Source: an uncultured Paracoccus sp. (lineage in GTDB: Bacteria > Pseudomonadota > Alphaproteobacteria > Rhodobacterales > Rhodobacteraceae). From it: a DNA stretch of 51,964 bases. The translations under genes were made by a program, and so were the position numbers. The DNA lies in the NCBI RefSeq assembly GCF_937873615.1, contig NZ_CALMYP010000049.1, positions 1-51,964 of the forward strand. Reading direction: 5' to 3'. Positions 37,204 through 45,375 of the stretch are shown piece by piece. The notes under the pieces are model-generated. The model was not told the DNA's origin. It did not search any database and was given only the letters and a program-made list of their open reading frames with translations. How positions within the stretch are numbered: the stretch's first letter is position 1; each line of letters opens with the position of its first letter.

Positions 37204-37947
37204 TCACAGCTGCGCCGCGACCTCGTCCGAGAGGTCGAAATTGCCGGTGACGTTCTGCACGTCATCGTCGTCTTCCAGCGTCTCGATCAGGCGCATCAGC
37301 TTCTGCGCGGTGTCCAGATCGGCGATCTCGGTCGGGGCCTGCGGCTTCCAGATCAGCTTGGCGGTCTCGGATTCGCCAAGCGCCGCTTCCAGCGCCGTGG
37401 TGACATCGTTCAGATCGGTATCGGCGCAATAGATCCAGTGGCCTTCCTCGTCCGATTCGACATCGTCGGCACCGGCCTCGATGGCGGCCATCATCACCGT
37501 GTCGGCATCGCCCGCATCGGCGGGATACTTGATTTCGCCCACCCGGTCGAACATGAAGCTGACCGAGCCGGTCTGCCCCATATCGCCGCCCGATTTGGTG
37601 AAATAGCTGCGCACATTCGAGGCCGTGCGGTTGCGGTTATCGGTCATCGCCTCGACGATCACGGCGATCCCGTTGGGGCCGTAACCCTCGTAACGGATCT
37701 CGTCGTAGTTTTCGGCATCGCCGCCGACGGCCTTCTTGATGGCGCGGTCGATCACGTCCTTGGGGACCGAGCTCGACTTGGCTTCCTTCACCGCCAGACG
37801 CAGGCGCGGGTTCTTGTCGGGATCGGGGTCGCCCATCTTGGCGGCGACGGTGATCTCCTTCGCCAGCTTCGAGAACAGCTTCGAGCGGATGGCGTCCTGC
37901 CGGCCCTTGCGGTGCTGGATGTTCGCCCATTTGGAATGGCCTGCCAT
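37204..37947 (-). CDS. YebC/PmpR-family transcriptional regulator
   Basis: 247 aa. Starts [19 protein letters not shown], the strict YebC signature, followed by [13 protein letters not shown] and [20 protein letters not shown]. Members regulate transcription, and related ones aid translation of difficult sequences (YebC2/TACO1); I cannot tell which type. The stop lies next to the argP end (convergent). Confidence 0.93.
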   Translation of the reverse strand: MAGHSKWANIQHRKGRQDAIRSKLFSKLAKEITVAAKMGDPDPDKNPRLRLAVKEAKSSSVPKDVIDRAIKKAVGGDAENYDEIRYEGYGPNGIAVIVEAMTDNRNRTASNVRSYFTKSGGDMGQTGSVSFMFDRVGEIKYPADAGDADTVMMAAIEAGADDVESDEEGHWIYCADTDLNDVTTALEAALGESETAKLIWKPQAPTEIADLDTAQKLMRLIETLEDDDDVQNVTGNFDLSDEVAAQL

Positions 37948-38124
37948 GATCGGTGGTCCTTCGATATTCGGCAAAATGCGGGTTTCGGGCGCTTGTAATC
38001 CAGCCCGCACCCGGATCGCAAGAGACGAGGCGCAATTGCCTGCCCTGCCATGCCCCGTTCCCATGCCAGCCCTGAGCGGGCGATGCGCAGAAAGCCGACC
38101 CGGCACCCCCCTGACCGGCGGACC

Positions 38125-40059
38125 TTACCCGCCTTCCCGATAGCGCTTCTGCGCCTCGGCCATGCGTTCCATATTGCGCACGGCTTCCTCGATGGCGGTC
38201 TCGTCGCTGCTGTCGGCATAGCGCCATTCGCTGTCGGCGTAGCGGTTGATTTCCTGCGCGATCATTTCCTTGGTGATCGGCTGCCGCAGGGCCTCGATCA
38301 TCTCCAGCTTGCGCTCGTAAGGCTGGTGCATGAAGGGCTCGGGGGTTTCGAACCATTCATCCGGCATGTCGAAATCCATCGAACGCGCCTTGATCGCATC
38401 GGTGATATTCTTGATGGCGCGGCCGGTGAATCGCTCATCCGCCTGAGAAATCGCGTGCAGATAGGTGCCGAACTCGGCCAGCGTGTCGAGGGGGCCGGTC
38501 TGGGCGGTGACCTCGGACCAGACCTTCGCGAGGCCTTCCTCCTGCGGCTGGTTGTGACGCTCCAGACTGTCGGCGACGGCGGTCTTGATGGCCTGGGCCT
38601 TCATCAGCTCGTGATCGCCGACCGGGATCTGGTGGCGCTTGCCCAGAAGCAGGGACAGGATGTCAATGTAATCGGCCTGGGTCTTCGGGCCGTCGATCAG
38701 GAAGCGTGCGCCTGCCCGCTGGCGCAGCGCGTCGTCGATGGATTCGGCATAGTTCGAGAACATGCCGAATGTGGCATTGCCGCGCACGATGGTCGAAGCG
38801 CCGGCAAAGGCCTCCATCAGCACAGCGGTGATTTCCTGCTGACCGCTGGAGGACTGCTTGTCGCCACGCTTGCCGGCGATCTGGTCGATATCGTCGATGG
38901 TGCCGAAGCCGATCACGCCCGGGTCGATCACGTTATTGATGAAGGCGCGCGCATTCTGGCCCGACTTGCCCTGATAGCTGTCGACATTGTCGATGCTCAG
39001 ATTGGCATAGCGGAAGGGATAGCCCGCCACCGTGCAGTAATCGTTCAGCAGACCCGCCATCATCTGGATCAACGTGGTCTTGCCGGTGCCGGGCTTGCCG
39101 TCGCCGAGGAAGGTATAGATGAACCCGCCAAGCTCGACGAACGGGTTCATCCGCCTGTCGAAATCGTAAGCGACCAGCATCCGCGCCAGCCGCATCATCT
39201 GGTGCTTGGCGATGGCATTGCCGACGACCTCCTCGGGGGTCTTGAAGGCCAGTTGCACCGGCTTGCCGCGCGCCTTGGTCGCGGGCGCATAGCCCGAGAT
39301 CGGGAAATCGTCCGCCGCCACGCGCCAGCTTGCCCCGGTAAAGGCCCCGGTGCGCGGCACGCTTTCGGCGCGGGCCTGAACGCCCGCCGACAGCGCCTCG
39401 GCACTGGCGATCACGCTGGCGATCAGGGTCTTGTCGTCATGGGCGGCGCGCGACAGGTTCTGGTCCATTTCCCACAAGGCACCCTGCAGGGCGGTCAGCG
39501 GATTGTCGGTCAGGATCTCGTCCGCGGTGATGCCCTCGACCGTTTCGGGGCCGGCATGTTCGGCCAGCAGGAAGGCGGTGGCATTGGCAAAGACCGACAA
39601 GGCCGCAAGCGATTCGGCGGCCAGCAGTTCGGCGAATTCACCGCGCTTTTCCGCCGGCAGCCGGCCTTCCAGATTGGCGCGCTTCAATTCGGCCGCGCCG
39701 GAACGGGCCGAGACCTCATCCACCACCGCCAACGCGATGGCGATGGCGCGGCGCAGCGCGCGGGTAACGGTGGCGGCGGCGGGCGATGGCAGATCGTCGC
39801 CGCCCACCCCCTCGATCCGGTCGATCACCTGGGTGCCTTCGGGCCGCGCCGTGGCGACCGAACGCCCGGCCAACCCCGGCGTGGTGGAGCGGAACCGCGT
39901 CATGCGGGGGATCCCGGGCGAGCGTTCGGGCACAGCCGCCGGGGCCGAGGCCTTGCCCAGCCGTGGCGCATGGTCGAAGCCGGTCAGCAGCGACAGCGCC
40001 TGCGGGTAATGGGCGCGGATCTCGGCCTCGGGCAATTCCATTTCGTTACGAACGTCCAT
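38125..40059 (-). CDS. Classical AAA-family ATPase (unusual Walker B), last gene of a four-gene operon
   Basis: 644 aa. The N-terminal half (about residues 1-300) is mostly helical and unlike known domains, with a Pro/Ala-rich stretch at 35-90. The AAA module has Walker A GKPGTGKTTL (Lys327, Thr328), a classical-AAA style Walker B, GTIDDIDQIAGKR (about 386-398), in which the usual DE is DD (Asp390 for the catalytic Glu), sensor-1 FSNYAE (Asn about 436), and a second-region LRQRAGARFLIDGP with candidate arginine fingers. FTGRAIKNITDAIKA resembles the sensor-2 helix of classical AAA proteins. No membrane helices. RBS AGAGGA precedes ATG 40059; it overlaps the preceding gene by 14 bases. Confidence 0.8.
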   Translation of the reverse strand: MDVRNEMELPEAEIRAHYPQALSLLTGFDHAPRLGKASAPAAVPERSPGIPRMTRFRSTTPGLAGRSVATARPEGTQVIDRIEGVGGDDLPSPAAATVTRALRRAIAIALAVVDEVSARSGAAELKRANLEGRLPAEKRGEFAELLAAESLAALSVFANATAFLLAEHAGPETVEGITADEILTDNPLTALQGALWEMDQNLSRAAHDDKTLIASVIASAEALSAGVQARAESVPRTGAFTGASWRVAADDFPISGYAPATKARGKPVQLAFKTPEEVVGNAIAKHQMMRLARMLVAYDFDRRMNPFVELGGFIYTFLGDGKPGTGKTTLIQMMAGLLNDYCTVAGYPFRYANLSIDNVDSYQGKSGQNARAFINNVIDPGVIGFGTIDDIDQIAGKRGDKQSSSGQQEITAVLMEAFAGASTIVRGNATFGMFSNYAESIDDALRQRAGARFLIDGPKTQADYIDILSLLLGKRHQIPVGDHELMKAQAIKTAVADSLERHNQPQEEGLAKVWSEVTAQTGPLDTLAEFGTYLHAISQADERFTGRAIKNITDAIKARSMDFDMPDEWFETPEPFMHQPYERKLEMIEALRQPITKEMIAQEINRYADSEWRYADSSDETAIEEAVRNMERMAEAQKRYREGG

Positions 40060-40609
40060 TCGGGTCCTCTTTAATCCACATCTCGGGGTAATCGGTGACG
40101 AAGCCGTCGGCATCGACGGCAAGTTCGGCCTCATAGCCGGGCGAGGCATAATGCCAGCCCGAATCGCCGCGACGATAGCTCTGCGGCAGGCGTTTCAGCG
40201 CCCAGTCGGCCGGATCGAGCCAGACCGAGGCCAGTTCAGCGCGATCCTTGCCCTGCTGGCGCAAGCGGCGGATCGGCAGGGTATTGGTCGCGGGCGTGAA
40301 GCCAAGGTCGATATCCTGCAATCCGCAGAGATCCGGCAGTTCTTCACCCGCCGCGCGCCAATTGCCGATCTCGTCGCGATGGATGGAGAGCGTCAACTCT
40401 CGCCCCCCGACGCGGCCCTGCACACGGGCGGAGCGGGTGGTCCAGTCGTTATCGCAGGCGACATGATAGGCCAGATGCGCCGGGCCGGCAGGGTCCAGCC
40501 AGACCGCCACCCCTTCCACCCCCTGCCGGGTGTCGTCCTGCCACAGCCGGCAGGCATCGTGGCCGGGCCGGTCCAGCCGCCGCCACAGGATCTGCGGATC
40601 GCGCGCCAT
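40046..40609 (-). CDS. Putative glycolipid-binding-family protein (PF06475-type)
   Basis: 187 aa. The opening LWRRLDRPGHDACRLW, the central YHVACDNDWTTRSARVQG and the DIDLGFTPATNTLPIRRL stretch (about 99-116), then VDADGFVTDYPEMW near the end, match the family called putative glycolipid-binding, a beta-barrel-like fold of uncertain function. No signal peptide. Starts at the stop of the 378-aa gene (shared bases, TGATG-type) and overlaps the AAA gene, so the three are translated as a unit. Confidence 0.7.
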   Translation of the reverse strand: MARDPQILWRRLDRPGHDACRLWQDDTRQGVEGVAVWLDPAGPAHLAYHVACDNDWTTRSARVQGRVGGRELTLSIHRDEIGNWRAAGEELPDLCGLQDIDLGFTPATNTLPIRRLRQQGKDRAELASVWLDPADWALKRLPQSYRRGDSGWHYASPGYEAELAVDADGFVTDYPEMWIKEDPNGRS

Positions 40610-41745
40610 CAGCGATAGGCGGTCACGCGGCCATCGGGCAGCGGGACATATTTGCGGATATTGCGAAAGCCTGCCGGGTCCATCTCGGCCAGCGACTGAT
40701 AGGGCCGCGCCGGCAGCACAAGCGCGCGCTCGACATTGCTCGCCCCCTGCCCGGCCCCGCCGAGGCCAAGCGGATCGAGCTTGAAGATCTGCCGCTCGGT
40801 CACCCCGAACAGCCCGCTCGATTCCATGATCGCGCGTTCGGCCTGCAACTCCTCGATGGTCAGCGCCACGGCCCAATCCTCGCCCGCCGGGGCGCGGGCA
40901 TTGTCCAGCACCTCCTTGATCGGGCCTTCCTGGGTGGTGAACTGCTGCGAATAGATCGGCCCCATCAGGATCCGACGCAGGCGATGCGGGTGCAGCTTGT
41001 CGAAATCGCGATCGAAGCCCTGCGCGATGGTCAGCAGTTGCAGCGAGGTCACCGATTGCGCCATCAGATGCGCCTGCACCTCGGGCCAGCGTTTCGGATC
41101 CTCGGCCAGCGGGCGGCGACCGCTATCGTCGCAATCCATCAGATAGACCACCGGCAGGTTCAACTGGCTGTCATAGACCGCCCAATGGATCAGCCAGCGC
41201 CGCCTATGGCCGGCATCGGACAGCCAATAGGCCTGCGGATGCATCTGCGGCCAGAACAGCCCGCCCTTTGCCAGCGCCTCATGGTAAAGCCGCTGCGACA
41301 TCGCATATTGCAGCCGCGTCGGAATGGTCAGATCGCCGACGATCTGGCGCACCATGTCGTCCTTGATCTGGCTGCTGTCGGCGGTGCGCGCCAACTGGTC
41401 GGCGGCCTGCGCCGCATCGGCGGCCATCTGCCCGATCTCGGACCAGACCGGATAGCCGGATTCGTGCACATCGATGGTCAGGAACTTGCGCAACGGCCCG
41501 TCGACCCGGCCCGAGACCAGATATTTCATCGACAGCGCATCGGCCGAGCGCAGCATCGCGCTCAGATAAGAGCCGAGCACCTCGACCTCGGTCTGGCTGA
41601 ACAGCCGGTCGCGGACCATTTCCGCCAGCACATCGGGCAGAGTGGCCGAAATCAGGCGCAGCTTCTCGAAATAGCGCCGGGCGATCAGGTCGTCCTCGAT
41701 CTGGCGATGATCGGCGTCCAGATTGCCGGTGCGGTCCTTGCTCAT
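40609..41745 (-). CDS. Conserved protein of unknown function, second gene of AAA operon
   Basis: 378 aa. I do not recognise a family. It is soluble and mixed alpha/beta in appearance, with features such as RYFEKLRLISATLPDVL and AMLRSADALSMKYLVSG in the N-terminal third, QAYWLSDAGHRRRWLIHWAV in the middle, MDCDDSGRRP (acidic turn) after it, and a C-terminal YVPLPDGRVTAYR. No P-loop, signal peptide, membrane segment or clear metal site. ATG 41745 has GGGGA upstream; the frame continues to 41784, but the remainder looks non-coding. Ends at the start of the glycolipid-binding-type gene. Confidence 0.75.
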   Translation of the reverse strand: MSKDRTGNLDADHRQIEDDLIARRYFEKLRLISATLPDVLAEMVRDRLFSQTEVEVLGSYLSAMLRSADALSMKYLVSGRVDGPLRKFLTIDVHESGYPVWSEIGQMAADAAQAADQLARTADSSQIKDDMVRQIVGDLTIPTRLQYAMSQRLYHEALAKGGLFWPQMHPQAYWLSDAGHRRRWLIHWAVYDSQLNLPVVYLMDCDDSGRRPLAEDPKRWPEVQAHLMAQSVTSLQLLTIAQGFDRDFDKLHPHRLRRILMGPIYSQQFTTQEGPIKEVLDNARAPAGEDWAVALTIEELQAERAIMESSGLFGVTERQIFKLDPLGLGGAGQGASNVERALVLPARPYQSLAEMDPAGFRNIRKYVPLPDGRVTAYR

Positions 41746-41853
41746 TGATGATCCCCCAGCTTCGGCACCGAACGCCAACAGCATTCACCATACCGCGTCA
41801 CGACGCCAACCCGCCCGGCGGGGAGGGTCGGCGCAACGCGGCTCAACGCAACC

Positions 41854-42927
41854 TCAACCCCCGTAGAGATTGCTGTCGTGCTTCTTCACGATCTCGCTGA
41901 AACGGCGGGCGAAACGTTCGTCGGCCTTGGCCTTTTCCTCCAGCACCTTGCGGGCGAAGACCATGTGATCGCCATGGGCTTCCAGCATGTCGGCCATGCG
42001 GTCATTGGTGGCGGTGCCGATGGCGGCCATCTGGGCCTGCGCCTCCTGATCGGTCTTCACCCCGATCTCGTTGATGCGATGCGCCACGTCCTGCTGCTGC
42101 GCGGTCTTCAAGGACTTGGTCAGCGCGTCATACAGAACCACACGCTGCTTGGTATCCGTCTGCAGCTTGTTGATCAGCACCATCTGCGTCGCGGCCTGAT
42201 TCTGCAGGCTGTCGACCCAGGTCTTGCCGGCCTCGATATAGCGTTCCAGCGTCTGCGACTTCGCCAGCGCCACCTGCTCGTCCTGCACGAGCGCGTTATG
42301 CTCCTTGTTGGCATTGGCAAGCTCGGTCTCCAGCCGGGTGCGGTCGCTCGGATCGGTGGTCGAGGCGACCTTGTTCTCCAACTCGATCAGTTGCGGATCC
42401 ATCGCCGCGATCCGCTGGCGCAGGGATTCCAGCAGATCGACCGTGGCCTCGCGCTCGTCCAGCGTGCCGGTCAGGTTGGTCTCGACCTTCCCCTTCTGGT
42501 CGTTCAGCTGCGCCAGCTGATCCTGCAACAGCCGCGTGATCACATCGGATTTCGAGATCAGGTCCTGCAGCTTGTCGTCGATGCTGGCCGAACGCATCCG
42601 TTCCTGCCGCATCGCCTCGGATTTACCGCGCGCGAAAATGCCGACAAAGCTCTCCCACCCGGTTTTCGAACGCATCTGCTCGAAATCCTTGGAGAACCCG
42701 GCCGTCACATCGTCCAGCCCCATGATGAGTTCGGCGATATTGGCATTCATTGCCTCGGTATGGGCATGGACATCGGCCAGCGTCGCATTGGCGATGTCGA
42801 TGGCCGGCTCGGCCACCTCGGCGCGCGCCGTGGCCCGGTCAAGCTGGCTGGTCACTTCGGCCATCTTCTGTTGCGTCAGCGTGATCTGCTTCTGCGTGTC
42901 GTTCAATTGCTGGTCGAGCGATGCCAT
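41854..42927 (-). CDS. Long coiled-coil protein, first gene of AAA operon (TelA-like in style)
   Basis: 357 aa, soluble, no Cys, no signal peptide or membrane helix. Almost continuous heptad-like, Gln/Glu/Lys/Ala-rich helices: the opening QQLNDTQKQITLTQQKMAEV, a central QLAQLNDQKGKVETNLTGTL and ELENKVASTTDPSDRTRLET, ending in EEKAKADERFARRFSEIVKK. The arrangement recalls the TelA (tellurite resistance) helical family, but no motif proves it. The long frame upstream is a shadow of the divergent M20 gene; ATG 42927 has AGGGGA upstream. It leads the operon, separated from the next gene by 108 bases. Confidence 0.8.
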   Translation of the reverse strand: MASLDQQLNDTQKQITLTQQKMAEVTSQLDRATARAEVAEPAIDIANATLADVHAHTEAMNANIAELIMGLDDVTAGFSKDFEQMRSKTGWESFVGIFARGKSEAMRQERMRSASIDDKLQDLISKSDVITRLLQDQLAQLNDQKGKVETNLTGTLDEREATVDLLESLRQRIAAMDPQLIELENKVASTTDPSDRTRLETELANANKEHNALVQDEQVALAKSQTLERYIEAGKTWVDSLQNQAATQMVLINKLQTDTKQRVVLYDALTKSLKTAQQQDVAHRINEIGVKTDQEAQAQMAAIGTATNDRMADMLEAHGDHMVFARKVLEEKAKADERFARRFSEIVKKHDSNLYGG

Positions 42928-43083
42928 CGAAAAATCCCCTGAGAACTTGGTTGCACAAAACTTTAGGCTCAAACGCGGCTCATACAAGACCCGTTCCCCG
43001 AAATCGAGCTTGTTCGGCGGGGCGCGGCCAAGGACAGCGCAGAAGGCTGGACAGCGCGCCGAAGCCGCGCCAATCTCGCCGGC

Positions 43084-44358
43084 ATGGACGCCCTTTCCGA
43101 TACCATCCTGGCCCGCCGCGACGATCTGATCCGCCTGACCCAGGACCTGATCCGCATCCCGACGCTGAACCCGCCGGGACAGCATTACCGCGACATCTGC
43201 GACTATCTGGAGGCGCGGCTGGCCCCGAAGGGCTTCGCCTGCGATCTGGTCCGCGCCAAGGGCAGCCCCGGCGACAGCGAAGCCTATCCGCGCTGGAACC
43301 TCGTCGCCCGCCACAAGGGCGCGCGCCCCGGCGATTGCGTGCATTTCAACTCTCATCACGATGTGGTCGAAATCGGTCACGGCTGGTCGCGCGACCCGTT
43401 CGGCGCCGAATATGTGCCCGAGGAAGACCGCATCTATGGCCGCGGCGCCTGCGACATGAAGGGCGGGCTGGCCGCATCCATCATCGCAGCCGAGGCCTTC
43501 ATCGACACCCATCCCGACCATGCCGGGCGCATCGAAATCTCGGCCACGGCGGATGAGGAAACCGGCGGCTATGGCGGCGTGGCCTATCTGGCCGAGCAGG
43601 GCGCCTTCGCCGATGTCCAGCATGTCATCATTCCCGAGCCGCTGCACAAGGACCGCATCTGCCTTGGCCATCGCGGCGTCTGGTGGGCCGAGATCGAGAC
43701 CCATGGCCGCATCGCCCACGGCTCCATGCCCTTCCTGGGCGACAGCGCCATCCGCCATATGGGCGCCGTGCTGGAGGAGATGGAGGCGACGCTCTGGCCG
43801 CTTCTGGCCGGCAAGCGCACCGAGATGCCGGTGATCCCGGACGGCGCGCGATCCTCGACGCTGAATATCAATTCGATCCATGGCGGAGAACCCGATCTCG
43901 GCCCCGAATTCACCGGCCTGCCCGCGCCCTGCGTGGCCGACCGCTGCCGCATCACCATCGACCGCCGCTTCCTGATCGAGGAAGACCCGGCAGAGGTGAA
44001 GGCCGAAATCACCGCGCTGATGGAACGCATCCGCGCCCGCCGCCCGAGTTTCCGCTACGAGATCCGCGATCTCTTCGAGGTCATCCCCTCGATGACCGAC
44101 CGCGACGCCCCGGTCGTGCGCACCACCGCCGCCGCCATCGAGCGTGTGCTGGGCATTCAGGCCGGATATGTCGTCAGCCCCGGCACCTATGACCAGAAAC
44201 ATATCGACCGCATCGGCAAGCTGAAGAACTGCATCGCCTACGGCCCCGGCGTGCTGGAAATGGCGCATCAGCCGGACGAATGGATCGGCGTCGAGGACAT
44301 GCTCGATTCGGCGCGGGTCATGGGGCTGGTGCTGGACGATCTTCTGCGCCAACCTTGA
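43084..44358 (+). CDS. M20-family metallopeptidase (acetylornithine deacetylase/desuccinylase-like)
   Basis: 424 aa. Zinc ligands of family M20: FNSHHDVVE (the first His and Asp), GACDMKGG (bridging Asp about 124-127), ATADEETGG (catalytic Glu pair), IPEP, and a C-terminal His in EMAHQPDEW. The dimerisation domain lies in between. The usual annotation is acetylornithine deacetylase/succinyl-diaminopimelate desuccinylase family, with the substrate undefined. The start ATG 43084 has a weak ribosome binding site. Divergent from the coiled-coil operon. Confidence 0.9.
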   Translation: MDALSDTILARRDDLIRLTQDLIRIPTLNPPGQHYRDICDYLEARLAPKGFACDLVRAKGSPGDSEAYPRWNLVARHKGARPGDCVHFNSHHDVVEIGHGWSRDPFGAEYVPEEDRIYGRGACDMKGGLAASIIAAEAFIDTHPDHAGRIEISATADEETGGYGGVAYLAEQGAFADVQHVIIPEPLHKDRICLGHRGVWWAEIETHGRIAHGSMPFLGDSAIRHMGAVLEEMEATLWPLLAGKRTEMPVIPDGARSSTLNINSIHGGEPDLGPEFTGLPAPCVADRCRITIDRRFLIEEDPAEVKAEITALMERIRARRPSFRYEIRDLFEVIPSMTDRDAPVVRTTAAAIERVLGIQAGYVVSPGTYDQKHIDRIGKLKNCIAYGPGVLEMAHQPDEWIGVEDMLDSARVMGLVLDDLLRQP

Positions 44359-44442
44359 CCGCGCGCCGCCTGATCGCCGGACCGACAGCGCGCGCCGGCG
44401 GGCGCAGATCAGGCCTCGCGACCAGTGGCATCCGGCACCGGC

Positions 44443-44670
44443 TCAGGCGATGGTCAGGACCGTCCCGCCCTGATTGATGACCTGCCCGCCGACCATGGCG
44501 CCCAGCCGAACCGTCGCGCCCGACCGCACCAGCAGGTCGCCATTGACCAGCCCGTGCAAGGTCACGGCAACGCCCTTGGCGACAATGACATCGCCCCCGA
44601 TCATGCCGTCGAAATCCGCATCCGACGTGAACATGTGATCTCCGCCGATCACGGCACGTTTCGCTCGCAT
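44443..44670 (-). CDS. Small three-repeat (bactofilin-like) protein
   Basis: 75 aa. After a short charged start (MRAKRAVIGGDHMFTSDADF) the protein is three tandem 18-residue repeats, residues 21-38, 39-56 and 57-74: DGMIGGDVIVAKGVAVTL, HGLVNGDLLVRSGATVRL, GAMVGGQVINQGGTVLTI. The shared pattern G-[ILV]-x-G-x-[VL]-[ILV]-x-x-G-x-x-V-x-L/I resembles the beta-helix rungs of bactofilins (polymer-forming cytoskeletal proteins), but at three rungs it is far shorter than they are. A strong RBS (GAGAGGAG) precedes ATG 44670. No signal or membrane segment. Divergent from ftsB. Confidence 0.75.
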   Translation of the reverse strand: MRAKRAVIGGDHMFTSDADFDGMIGGDVIVAKGVAVTLHGLVNGDLLVRSGATVRLGAMVGGQVINQGGTVLTIA

Positions 44671-44993
44671 GGCAGTCTCCTCTCCCCGAAGGACTTGAAG
44701 AAATGGCAATGCCCCGCAACATGCGGGCAGAGAGTAATATCTGAATGACACCGGGGTTAACCGGGCAAATTTCCGCTTGGGACGCCTTGCCGGCCCGACT
44801 CGAAATTCGCCATCGCTACTGCGACCATTTAACCATATCCCGTCGCGAAAGGCATTACTGAAGTTTTCTTTCTGTCGGAATCTTCGCAACGATATTTCGC
44901 CGCCCGACCGCCGCCGCCCCGGCTTCCCCCGGACCGCGTTTCGTGCGAATATGCCGCAAAAGGCCCGAAGAAGGCCGCAATCCGGGGCAGCCC
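44671..44993. other. 323-bp gap between divergent genes
   Basis: Intergenic region with no supported gene. It holds a small perfect hairpin CCCGCA-ACA-TGCGGG (44713-44727) in the leader of the three-repeat gene, the 8-bp palindrome GGTTAACC (44755-44762), and an AT-richer stretch about 44825-44900. Promoters for both flanking genes are expected here, but I see no -35/-10 pair I would defend. Confidence 0.5.
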
Positions 44994-45287
44994 ATGTCAC
45001 AGCGCCTGTCGCTTTCAGCGATCGTCATCGTTTTCCTGGCCGTGCTTGCCAGCGTCTATTTCGCCTTCGCGGCCATCCAGGGCCCGTCCGGGGTGATGCG
45101 GCGCATCCAGTTGCAGGATGAGACCAAGGCCCTGATCGCCGAACGCGACGCCCTGCAGGCCGAGGTGGAGGCGATGAAGAACCTGACATACCGGCTGTCC
45201 GACGAATATCTCGACATCGACCTTCTCGACGAACGCGCCCGCGAGGTTCTGGGCCTGATGCGCCCCGACGAGGTCATCATCCGCTAG
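44994..45287 (+). CDS. ftsB: FtsB/DivIC-like septum formation initiator protein
   Basis: 97 aa. A single N-terminal membrane helix (about residues 6-28, SAIVIVFLAVLASVYFAFAA) followed by a short leucine-rich coiled coil (about 38-68) and the conserved C-terminal DLLDERAREVLGLMRPDEV. This is the bitopic divisome protein that joins FtsQ and FtsL. The location just before pdhA is the usual one in alphaproteobacteria. The symbol is inferred from family and context; ATG 44994 was chosen over a longer frame. Confidence 0.85.
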   Translation: MSQRLSLSAIVIVFLAVLASVYFAFAAIQGPSGVMRRIQLQDETKALIAERDALQAEVEAMKNLTYRLSDEYLDIDLLDERAREVLGLMRPDEVIIR

Positions 45288-45375
45288 GTCAAGATCGCGG
45301 ATTGCAGCCAGTTTTCCGATGCGCTACGGATAGTTTAACGCTGAACTATCCCGCCAGCTTGCAGGAGGAACCCGC

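Noticed and set aside
42928-44352. Upstream extension of the coiled-coil frame
   Set aside because: It is antisense to the M20 peptidase and has a shadow-like composition; the RBS at ATG 42927 marks the real start.
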